Assembly (NCBI RefSeq): GCF_000418325.1 | Contig: NC_021658.1 | Coordinates: 186,001 to 250,000 of the forward strand | Source: Sorangium cellulosum So0157-2 | Lineage (GTDB): Bacteria > Myxococcota_A > Polyangia > Polyangiales > Polyangiaceae | Direction: 5' to 3' | Length of the DNA stretch: 64,000 bases | In this document: piece after piece, positions 36,409 to 43,268 of the stretch | Layout of the letters: each line of letters opens with the position of its first letter | Position numbering within the stretch: the first letter of the stretch is position 1 | The notes under the pieces: model-generated | The model's database searches: none | The model's input: only the letters and a program-made list of their open reading frames with translations | What the model was told of the DNA's origin: nothing | Position numbers and translations under genes: made by a program

Positions 36409-37497
36409 TTATTTCGGGAGCTTCATCACCGTGCCGTCCGCGCTGTTCGTCCAGTAGACGCTCGTGGCGTCCACCGCGATGCCGAGCGGATGATCTTGCC
36501 CTGTGGCGAGCGTCGTGATGTCGCCGCCTCCGACAGGCACCTTCTTCACGGTCCCGTCATCGTTCGTCCAGTAGACGCTCTCGGCGTCGATCGCGAGCTT
36601 CCGCGGGTTGCGCTGCCCCTCCGCGAGCGTGAAGGGGCCGCCACCATCGAGCGTGGCCTTCATGACGGTGCCTCCGTCGTTGGTCCAGTAGACGAAGTCG
36701 GCGTCGACGGCGATGTCCTTGGGCTTCGTCTGCCCTTCTGCCAGCGTGACGACGTCGCCGCCCTCGATCGGCACCTTCATCACGGTGCCCCCTTCGTTCA
36801 CCCAGTAGACGTGGGTCGCGTCCACCGCGACGCCGAGGGGCGACTCTTGCGCTGTCGCGAGCGCGACGGCGTCGCCGCCCTGGACCGGCACCTTCATGAC
36901 GGTGCCCTGGTCGGCGCTCGTCCAGTAGACGTTCGCGGCGTCGGCCGCGATGCCCATGGGGTACGTCTGCCCATCGGCGAGGATCTCGAGATCGCCCTCG
37001 ATCGACGACTTCATGATGATCTCTGTGCCGGAGTCCGTGAAGTAGACCGTGCCGCCGTGGACCGCGACGCTCCGGGGAGAGAAGGGGGGATCCCCCGAGA
37101 CGAAGACGGAGGCATTGCCGCCGCCGGTCGGCGCCATCATCACCCTGCGAGCGACGGCATCGGCCCAGTAAGCGTTGGTGTCGTCGACCGCGATGTCCAC
37201 CGGCTCGGTCCCGCCCGACGCCAGGAGGAGGGGCTCGCAGCGCCCCTGGGCGCACGCCTCTCCGAGGCAGTAATGGTCGCAAGCGCCGCAGTGCTCCGGA
37301 TCGGAGCGCAAGTCCACGCAGAGACCGGAGCAGGAGACCTCGCCCTCGTCGCAGCCGGGCAGGTCGACCCCGCCGCTCCCGCCCCCGCCGGAGGTCCCCG
37401 CGCTCGTGGCCGAGGAGCCATCCGGCGTGAATTCCCGAGGCTCGGGGGCACACGCGACGGCCAGGGCCAGCATGCTGATCATGAGGGAGCGGTTCAT
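36409..37497 (-). CDS. Beta-propeller lipoprotein (NHL/DUF5050-like repeats)
   Basis: 362 residues from ATG 37497; the upstream in-frame extension is non-coding in character. The lipobox is LAVAC. A Cys-rich segment (CDEGEVSCSGLCVDL, CGACDHYCLGEACAQGRC) is followed by six or so repeats of about 45 residues with the core GIAVDATHVYWVNEGGTVMKVPIEGG, which build a six-bladed propeller. This combination is common among myxobacterial surface lipoproteins. Probable ligand-binding or scaffold protein; no enzyme residues seen. Confidence 0.8.
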   Translation of the reverse strand: MNRSLMISMLALAVACAPEPREFTPDGSSATSAGTSGGGGSGGVDLPGCDEGEVSCSGLCVDLRSDPEHCGACDHYCLGEACAQGRCEPLLLASGGTEPVDIAVDDTNAYWADAVARRVMMAPTGGGNASVFVSGDPPFSPRSVAVHGGTVYFTDSGTEIIMKSSIEGDLEILADGQTYPMGIAADAANVYWTSADQGTVMKVPVQGGDAVALATAQESPLGVAVDATHVYWVNEGGTVMKVPIEGGDVVTLAEGQTKPKDIAVDADFVYWTNDGGTVMKATLDGGGPFTLAEGQRNPRKLAIDAESVYWTNDDGTVKKVPVGGGDITTLATGQDHPLGIAVDATSVYWTNSADGTVMKLPK

Positions 37498-37592
37498 GCC
37501 GCGCATTGTACACGGAACGCGGGCGCCGTCCGGCTGGTGGTAAATCGGCAGGACATCCGCTCGGCGATGGCCGTCAGGCTGTAGAGCGCGCC

Positions 37593-38180
37593 TCAGCGCG
37601 CCGGCTCCGTCTCGCCGTCGTCGAGCGCCGGCCACGCCGGCCGGAGCGGGAGGACGAGCGCGTCGAACGGAGCGGGCAGCGACACGGGGGCGCTCGCGTG
37701 CACGCAGAACTCCCGGCCAGGCCCGAGCACCATCTGGCGCATCCACAGGCCGGCGCCGGCCTGGTCCAGGACCGGCGCGAGCCGGGCGAAGAGCTCACCG
37801 TAGGACATGCCGTCGGGCTTGCCGAACCAGTGGGCGTAGCCGGGCGCGCGCAGCGCTGCTCCGCCCCGCAGGCGGTACAGTCCCCCGGCCCCGCCGCTGG
37901 CGACGGCGGCGGCGGCGTCGTGCGGCGCCGTGCGGCTGGCCGAGACCGCGGCCTCGTTCAACGCGCCGAGCGCGCCGAAATCTCGTACGAGGTACCAGTC
38001 CTCGTAGACGTCGCCGCCGCCGGCCGCCCACGGAGCCCCGGAGAGCCCGACGCTGAACGACCGGAGAAAGCCTGGCGACGGCGCTGCGGCGAGCGCCGCA
38101 TGAAAGGCGCGCTGCCGGCTCTCGTAGTCCTCCGCGGCGGTCTGTGGCTGTCTCCAGTGCCAGAACACGTAAGCCAGCAT
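37593..38180 (-). CDS. Protein of unknown function in operon with YdeI-like gene
   Basis: 195 residues from ATG 38180, starting a single base after the preceding stop on the same strand, so the two are co-transcribed. It reads MLAYVFWHWRQ, then GDVYEDWYLVRDFGALGALNEAAV, GYAHWFGKPDGMSYGELF and LVLPLRPAWPALDD. The repeated Tyr/Trp-rich strands suggest a dimeric alpha-beta barrel-like (monooxygenase-fold) protein, but this is a guess. No signal peptide. Function unknown. Confidence 0.55.
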   Translation of the reverse strand: MLAYVFWHWRQPQTAAEDYESRQRAFHAALAAAPSPGFLRSFSVGLSGAPWAAGGGDVYEDWYLVRDFGALGALNEAAVSASRTAPHDAAAAVASGGAGGLYRLRGGAALRAPGYAHWFGKPDGMSYGELFARLAPVLDQAGAGLWMRQMVLGPGREFCVHASAPVSLPAPFDALVLPLRPAWPALDDGETEPAR

Positions 38181-38181
38181 C

Positions 38182-38436
38182 TCACGCCTTTTCCGAGGCT
38201 GGGTGCTTCATGTTCATGTAAACGCCGCCCGCCTCGAGCTCCTCCAGCATCTGGAGAAGCCGCTTTTCCTTGGTCTCCTGGCGCTTTGCCTGGTTGATCC
38301 ACCCGATGTAATCGTTCTGCTGGTAGGCGGGGCGCTGCTTGTAAGCATCCATCAAGCCACGCTCGTCCAGCGCAGTCTCGACGAAATCCGGCATCGGGTA
38401 CCTGGGCCGCTTCAGGCCTGACGAATCGGCGCTCAT
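38182..38436 (-). CDS. YdeI/OmpD-associated family protein
   Basis: 84 residues from ATG 38436, preceded by GAGGAGG. The sequence YKQRPAYQQNDYIGWINQAKRQETKEKRLLQML and GGVYMNM matches the C-terminal signature of the 'bacteriocin-protection, YdeI or OmpD-associated' family (a YIxWI helix, then ETRxxRI helix and a Gly-Tyr-Met end). Short family members consist only of this part. Role in the cell is poorly known. First gene of a two-gene operon. Confidence 0.8.
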   Translation of the reverse strand: MSADSSGLKRPRYPMPDFVETALDERGLMDAYKQRPAYQQNDYIGWINQAKRQETKEKRLLQMLEELEAGGVYMNMKHPASEKA

Positions 38437-38622
38437 GGCCTCCTCGTTATACCGATGCCCGGCGTGGACGTGAAGGGGCCCCGTCCGGTCCGGCGGCGCC
38501 GCCGGCGGCCCGGCGTCCGCGCCGCCTCGCGCGCGCCCGAGCCGGGACGACGCGAGGGGCCGGCCGACCGGGGCGCGGCCGGCCCCTCCGGGGCGCGTGC
38601 GCGGGGACCGCACCCCCGACGA

Positions 38623-39066
38623 TCAAGGCATGCTGACGTTGATGCTCGTGAGGATCTGGTTCTTCGGGAGCGAGCAGGTGACCAGGTACGATACGAACGG
38701 CCCCTTCATCGAGGCGGGCACCGTCACCGACTTCCATTGCGATCCGGCCGCGATGCTGAAGTTGAGGTTGCCGACCTCGGTTCCATTCCAGTTGGTGGCC
38801 GTCACGGAGCAGAGGGTGGCTGGCCGGGTGGTGTCCCTGACGTTGACTTCGACCTCGTTGATCTGCTCCCCGGTGGTGGCGAGCGGGCAGGCCACGTTGA
38901 CGCTTTGCAGCGCCTCGATGCCCATGGCCGGATAGTACACCCGATTGGCGTGCTCCGGGGCCTGGGCGCGGCAGATCCCGCCGTGATGGTTCTGGACCGC
39001 CGCGTCGGCGACGGCGGAAACGCTGAAGATGGTCCCCATAAGTGCGATGCTGTGAATGGTCTTCAT
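38623..39066 (-). CDS. Secreted protein of unknown function
   Basis: 147 residues. ATG 39066 has AAGGAACAG upstream. The signal peptide (SIALMGTIFSVSAVADA) ends before AVQNHHGG. The mature protein has Cys residues at CRAQAPEH, VACPLATT, LCSVTATNW and TCSLPKNQ, likely two disulphides, and a strand-rich jelly-roll-like pattern (INEVEVNVRDTTRPATL). Small proteins of this pattern recur as secreted hypotheticals in Sorangium-type genomes. No function assigned. Confidence 0.7.
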   Translation of the reverse strand: MKTIHSIALMGTIFSVSAVADAAVQNHHGGICRAQAPEHANRVYYPAMGIEALQSVNVACPLATTGEQINEVEVNVRDTTRPATLCSVTATNWNGTEVGNLNFSIAAGSQWKSVTVPASMKGPFVSYLVTCSLPKNQILTSINVSMP

Positions 39067-39324
39067 GAGGTCTGTTCCTTGCTCCGTACCGCTTTCGTGC
39101 GACGCACGGCTCGTGAGCCTCTCGGTCGGCTCGTGCCGCTCGGGGCTCGCCCGGGCGCCTCACCGTTCGTCGATGGAGGTTTATGCGAGGCACGAGCCGC
39201 GGCTGACATCCATCGCGGCCGAGGCGACCCCGGCGAGGTGGTCGCCCCGGGGGAGCGCGGCCCTGGTGGGGCGATGGAACTTTCGATGCCGTGGCGCGTC
39301 TCAGCTCGCCGGAGGTTCCGCCCG

Positions 39325-39870
39325 ATGCCCGGACGTCGTGGTCTCTTCCTTGTGTTGTCCCTCCTTGGCCCGGCGCCGCTCTCCGCCGGGTGTGCCCAGC
39401 CCATCGACGCCCCGGACGGCACCGCGTACGTGCTGCTCGATCCCGCGGCGCGCGCTCGCGCCTCGTTCTCGCCCTCGGCCTCGCAGGATGCCCTCGACGC
39501 GCTCGCCGCGCCGGCCGCGGCCGCCGCCGGCAGCGCGGCCGGCGCGCAGGAGCCTGGCAGCGCGGAGGCGGAGCTGGTCGGCCTCTACGCCGCGGGGCCG
39601 CGGGCGCTCCTCCTGGACGCCTCCGGGGGCTTCACGATCGAGGACCGCTGCACCGGCGCGGTGATCGCGACCGGCGAGTACGCGGCCGCGGGCGATCGCG
39701 TGACGCTGCGGTCCCGCGGGGCGGCGCCGGTCGTGCTGGGCCGGGATCGGGAGAGGCTGCTCCACCCGGACTGGGCGGAGTTCGCGCCGCTCGCGCCCGA
39801 GCCGTCGCGGCGCGCCGAGCCCGAGAGCGAGTCGATCGAGGATGCCGGCGCGGGCGCCGGCGAGGAGTGA
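39325..39870 (+). CDS. Small lipoprotein, first gene of MNIO operon
   Basis: 181 residues from ATG 39325 with GGAGG nine bases upstream (an ATG at 39274 is an alternative). The lipobox is LSAGC with the lipidated Cys at residue 23. The region VGLYAAGPRALLLDASGGFTIEDRCTGAVIATGEYAAAGDRVTL looks like a lipocalin- or META-like beta domain; the C-terminal tail is acidic (SESIEDAGAGAGEE). Two bases separate it from the next gene. It may be an envelope partner or recipient for the product of the modification operon. Confidence 0.65.
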   Translation: MPGRRGLFLVLSLLGPAPLSAGCAQPIDAPDGTAYVLLDPAARARASFSPSASQDALDALAAPAAAAAGSAAGAQEPGSAEAELVGLYAAGPRALLLDASGGFTIEDRCTGAVIATGEYAAAGDRVTLRSRGAAPVVLGRDRERLLHPDWAEFAPLAPEPSRRAEPESESIEDAGAGAGEE

Positions 39871-39872
39871 CC

Positions 39873-40649
39873 ATGAAGCGCAGGCATTTGCTGGGAGCGA
39901 CTGCAGCTGGGCTCGCGGCCACCGCGTGGCCCGCGTTCCTCCGCGAGGCGTTCGGCGACGGCGCCGCGTGCGACGAGGCGGGCAAGCCGGCGGCCGCCGC
40001 GGGGTCGCTGGTCCAGGTCTCGGCCGCGTTCCGCCGCGCGCGGCAGGCGAAACGAGCGCTGCTCGTCTTCGTCATCCCCGCCGACGACGGCGCCAAGTGG
40101 GAGCGCGGCCACGCGTTCGGCGAGCTGCTCAACTTCGGCGCGGACAGGGATCTCGCCCCGCTCGCGGGCGTCGAGGTCGTCTGCGCGACCATGGCCGATC
40201 TGAAGAAGCTCGTGCCGAGCGCCGGCGACGGGGAGCCGCTCCTCGTGGTGGTCAGGACCGACAAGGTGCCCGTCGCCGCGACGCAGCTCGACGTCGCGCT
40301 CCCGAGCTACGACGGGATGCGCGGCCTCGGGGGCGGGAGCTGGGAGGAGCGGATGAAGCGCGACGACGCGATCGCGGCGAAGCGGATCGGCGCGCTCGGC
40401 GCGCTGCTCCGCAAGGGCCTCGGCGCCGGCGCGGACAACCTCGAGGCCCGGGCCGCGAGCGTGCGGGCGCGGCTCGTGAAGGCGCCGCCGTCGGGCGCGC
40501 ATTGGGCGATCGCCAGCGGATGCGGGACCGAGGTCGAGGGGGTCGACGAGACCGGGCTCATGGCGTGCGGCATGGGGCATGTGCCCTCCAAGTCCAGGCG
40601 CTTCCTCTACTTCTTCGCGGTCGAGGGGCGAGGGGCACCCCCGCGTTGA
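39873..40649 (+). CDS. Tat/Sec-exported Cys-containing protein, possible MNIO substrate
   Basis: 258 residues from ATG 39873. N-terminal KRRHLLGATAAGLAATAWPAF is a twin-arginine-like signal. The body has a thioredoxin-fold-like run (RALLVFVIPADD, FGELLNFGADRDLAPLAGVEVVCATMADL, PLLVVVRTDKVP). Near the C-terminus are two Cys in HWAIASGCGTEVEGVDETG and LMACGMGHVPSKSRRFLYFF. There are four Cys in all, including one just after the signal. MNIO enzymes modify cysteines of their precursor protein, so the C-terminal pair are candidate sites; this is inference. The stop overlaps the MNIO start (TTGA). Confidence 0.6.
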   Translation: MKRRHLLGATAAGLAATAWPAFLREAFGDGAACDEAGKPAAAAGSLVQVSAAFRRARQAKRALLVFVIPADDGAKWERGHAFGELLNFGADRDLAPLAGVEVVCATMADLKKLVPSAGDGEPLLVVVRTDKVPVAATQLDVALPSYDGMRGLGGGSWEERMKRDDAIAAKRIGALGALLRKGLGAGADNLEARAASVRARLVKAPPSGAHWAIASGCGTEVEGVDETGLMACGMGHVPSKSRRFLYFFAVEGRGAPPR

Positions 40650-41548
40650 TCCCGGTCGGCCTCACGCTCCAGCCCGACGCGGCGTTCCTCGATCTGCTCG
40701 GCGAGGCGATCCTGCGCGACGCCGACTACTACGAGGTGGCGCCCGAGACGCTCTGGCGCGCGCCGGACGCCGCCGGGGCCGATCTCCAGGAGAACGGCTT
40801 TCACCGCCGCTTCGCCGAGCTCGCGCGCCGGTCGGATCGGCCGTTCGTCGCGCACGGCGTGGGCTTCTCGATCGGCGGGGCCTCGGCCGCGGACGCGGGC
40901 CGGCGCGCCCGCTGGCGCGCGGCCCTCCGGCGCGATCACGCGATCTTCCGCTTCCGCTGGTACACCGATCATCTCGGGGTCAGCGCGCCGGCCGGGCTCT
41001 CGGCCGGGCTGCCGCTCCCGCTGCCGATGAGCGCGCACAGCGCGGCCGTCGCCCGCCGCGCGCTCCGGGAGATGCAGGCCGTCGTGGAGGACGTCGGCGT
41101 CGAGAACAGCGTCAGCTACTTCGTGCTCGGCGATCCGCTGGACGAGCCGCGCTTCCTCGGGCGCATCCTGAGGGCGCCGCGGACGCACCTGCTGCTCGAT
41201 CTGCACAACGTCCACACCATGGCGCAGAACTTCGGCTTCGATCCGGCGGAGTACGTGGCCCGGCTCGATCTCGCGCGGGTGATCGAGATCCACCTGTCCG
41301 GCGGCGGCCCGAGCGATCCGGGCTGGCTGCCTTCCGGCCGGGTGATGCGGCTCGACGGCCACGACGACGCCGTGCCGGAGCCGGTGTGGCGCCTCCTGGA
41401 AGAGGTCGCGCCGCGGTGCCCCAACCTGCGCGGGGTGACGCTGGAGCGCATGGAGGGCACGGTGCAGGGCGCGGCCGACGCGGCCGCCGTGCGGGAGGAG
41501 CTGCGCCGCGCGCGGCGCGTGCTCGGCCGGCGCGGGAGGCGCAGGTGA
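40646..41548 (+). CDS. MNIO (DUF692) multinuclear iron-dependent oxidase
   Basis: 300 residues from TTG 40646, which overlaps the upstream stop; the Shine-Dalgarno-like GAGGGGCGAGGGG precedes it. It is a TIM-barrel DUF692 protein with the expected ligand pattern: VAHGVGFS (His70), YTDHLGVS (His109), VENSVSYF (Glu153), LLLDLHNVHTMAQNFGFDP (Asp185, Asn188, His190), IEIHLSGG (His216), LDGHDDAVPEPVWRLL (Asp237, His239) and VTLER (Glu268). Known members (MbnB, TglH, ChrH, BufB) use two or three iron ions to rewrite Cys residues of peptides. Here there is no short methanobactin- or bufferin-like precursor next to it; the neighbours are larger exported proteins. The enzyme family is confident, its substrate unknown. 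Confidence 0.88.
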   Translation: MIPVGLTLQPDAAFLDLLGEAILRDADYYEVAPETLWRAPDAAGADLQENGFHRRFAELARRSDRPFVAHGVGFSIGGASAADAGRRARWRAALRRDHAIFRFRWYTDHLGVSAPAGLSAGLPLPLPMSAHSAAVARRALREMQAVVEDVGVENSVSYFVLGDPLDEPRFLGRILRAPRTHLLLDLHNVHTMAQNFGFDPAEYVARLDLARVIEIHLSGGGPSDPGWLPSGRVMRLDGHDDAVPEPVWRLLEEVAPRCPNLRGVTLERMEGTVQGAADAAAVREELRRARRVLGRRGRRR

Positions 41549-41991
41549 CGGGGCGCGCGGCCGGCGGGAGGGCAGGGGAGCGCGCGCCGGCGCGGCTGAC
41601 CGGGGCGCAGGCGCACGCGCGTTACGAAGAGCTCGTCGCCCGCGCGATGACCGCCGAGGATCCCGTGGCCGCGCTGCGCGCCGCGGCCGGAGATCCGGCG
41701 CTCCCGCCCGCGCTCCGGCGGGCGCTGATCGCCGCGGACGAGGACGGCGTGCGGATGTCGGCGCTGCTCGTGGCGCGGCTCCGCTTCGAGCGGCTCCTGC
41801 GCGGATCGCCCGAGGCCGAGGCGTGGTTCGACCGCGAGCCCGCGGAGTTCAGCGCCGCGTTCCGGCGCTACCACGCCGAGGTGCCGCCCACGGCCTTCTT
41901 CCCTCCGGGCGAGGCCGGCCTGTTCCGCCGCTGGATCGAGGCGCAGGCCGCCGCGCAGGTCGACCCCGGGCAGATGCAGCCCAAGCGATAG
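41545..41991 (+). CDS. Partner protein of the MNIO enzyme
   Basis: 148 residues from GTG 41545, overlapping the MNIO stop (GTGA). MNIO enzymes are usually encoded next to a partner (MbnC, TglI, BufC) that binds the leader of the precursor. This protein is helical (YEELVARAMTAEDPVAALRAAAGD, ARLRFERLLRG) and ends RRYHAEVPPTAFFPPGEAGLFRRWIE, but I could not match it to DUF2063 or another known partner family. Its position alone suggests the role. Confidence 0.55.
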   Translation: MTGRAAGGRAGERAPARLTGAQAHARYEELVARAMTAEDPVAALRAAAGDPALPPALRRALIAADEDGVRMSALLVARLRFERLLRGSPEAEAWFDREPAEFSAAFRRYHAEVPPTAFFPPGEAGLFRRWIEAQAAAQVDPGQMQPKR

Positions 41992-42003
41992 GGCTTCTTT
42001 CAG

Positions 42004-42065
42004 CTGCGCGCTCGAGCGCTGGTACCACGCCTTCAAGCATCGAGGGCTCGACGCCCTCCGTCCGA
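42004..42065 (+). mobile_element. Fragment of an IS481/Mu-type transposase N-terminus
   Basis: The frame reads ALERWYHAFKHRGLDALRPN, which matches the helix-turn-helix N-terminus of IS481/Mu-type transposases (usual form TLERWYYRYRxGGLEALRP). It is joined in frame to a short-chain dehydrogenase tail with no spacer. Only about 20 residues remain; no terminal repeats are visible. Confidence 0.4.
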
Positions 42066-42370
42066 ACTGCGCCGCGAAGGCGGCGCTCGACACCTACTCG
42101 CGCGCGCTCGCCGTGGAGCTCGCGTCGAGCGGCGTCCGCGTGAACGTCGTGACGCCGGGGCCGGTGGCGACGCCGAGCTCCGACGATCTGCGGAAGAGTT
42201 TCACCGACGAGATGGGCTTGTCGGCCGATGCGTTCGTCCAGCAGGTGCCGCTCGGACGCGTCGGCACCACCGACGACGTCGCGGAGGTCGTCGCGCTCCT
42301 CGCGTCGGATCGCGGGAAGTGGCTGACCGGCGTGAACTACCGCGTCGACGGCGGCCAGACGGCGCGCTGA
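42066..42370 (+). pseudogene. C-terminal remnant of a short-chain dehydrogenase/reductase
   Basis: The readable part begins CAAKAALDTYSRALAVEL, the helix that carries the catalytic Lys of SDR enzymes; the catalytic Tyr position and everything before it are missing. It continues GVRVNVVTPGPVATPS and ends KWLTGVNYRVDGGQTA, the canonical SDR C-terminus. About 60 % of the protein is gone, so it cannot bind cofactor. A GTG at 42113 could start an 85-residue peptide but this is unlikely to be functional. Confidence 0.85.
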
Positions 42371-42447
42371 CGGTCAGGCCTTCATCGGGCTGCCGACCTC
42401 GTCGGCCGCGCGGAGGTCGTTCCAGAACGCCTGAGCGGCCCCCGCGC

Positions 42448-43038
42448 TCACGGCGTCGCGACTGCCCCGCACGTCTGGCGCGCGAGCTGCTCTTGCGTGA
42501 GCGTCCGGAGCGCGTCGGCCAGCGCGGCCACGCCGTCCGGAATCGGGACGCAGTCCGGCGCTTCCCCGCATTCGTACCCCACATCGACGACCGCGCCGTC
42601 GACCTGGATCCGGAACAAGCTCCCGTCCACGGGTCGCGCGTCTCTCCCGTACAGCACGGGCGCCGCCGCGAGCGCCGCGACGACATCAGGATGGCCGAGC
42701 GCACTCGCGACGTCGCCGGCGCTCACCCCCTCCTCGCAGGCTTCGAGCTCCTGCGAGCACGTCATCAGCAGCCTGTCGCCCCGGATCGCGCGCCGCTCGA
42801 ACGAGAAGAAACGGCACGGCGAGAGCGCGCTTGTCTCCGCGTTCGGGGTGAATCCACCGAAGTATCCCCAGCGGATCGGGTCCGCCACGCACCCGCAGCC
42901 GTCCGAGCCGCCGCTCCCGTCGGAGCTCGACCCGCCGCTCCCGCTGGAGCTCGACCCGCCGTCCCCCGGCAAGCACGCCGTGACCGATCCCCCCAGAAGC
43001 CCGCTCGCCACAAGCATCAATCCCCAATATTTCCGCAT
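42448..43038 (-). CDS. Lipoprotein of unknown function
   Basis: 196 residues from ATG 43038. The signal peptide ends SVTAC, followed by a Ser/Gly linker typical of myxobacterial lipoproteins. The mature domain has six or so Cys (GCGCVADP, LSPCRFFSF, MTCSQELEACEEG, GYECGEAPDCVPI, ARQTCG), so it is probably disulphide-rich. No family recognised. Codon bias is normal. Confidence 0.65.
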   Translation of the reverse strand: MRKYWGLMLVASGLLGGSVTACLPGDGGSSSSGSGGSSSDGSGGSDGCGCVADPIRWGYFGGFTPNAETSALSPCRFFSFERRAIRGDRLLMTCSQELEACEEGVSAGDVASALGHPDVVAALAAAPVLYGRDARPVDGSLFRIQVDGAVVDVGYECGEAPDCVPIPDGVAALADALRTLTQEQLARQTCGAVATP

Positions 43039-43268
43039 TTCAAAGCCTCCAACCGCGGCCAGGGCAAGATCCGGACCGGGCGCGCTGCCTCGATGAAGAG
43101 CCCGCCCGATCGCTAAGTCGTATGACATCGGCGTCCGGTCGGCCAGATCGCGCCACCACCGCACGAGCGGGCGGAACGCGTCGGCGACCCGTCGCTCCAC
43201 GCCTCCGTGTGCCGGTTGCCCCAACCCCGCGCTGCGCGCTGTCGCGCGCGCCGGTGTAGCCTGACCGC

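Noticed and set aside
38455..39324. Long upstream extension of the small lipoprotein gene
   Set aside because: The extension is antisense to the secreted-protein gene and the lipobox requires a start at 39325 or 39274.
40646..41548. Methanobactin biosynthesis (MbnB) assignment
   Set aside because: There is no MbnA precursor or MbnC-like gene; only the DUF692 family is supported.
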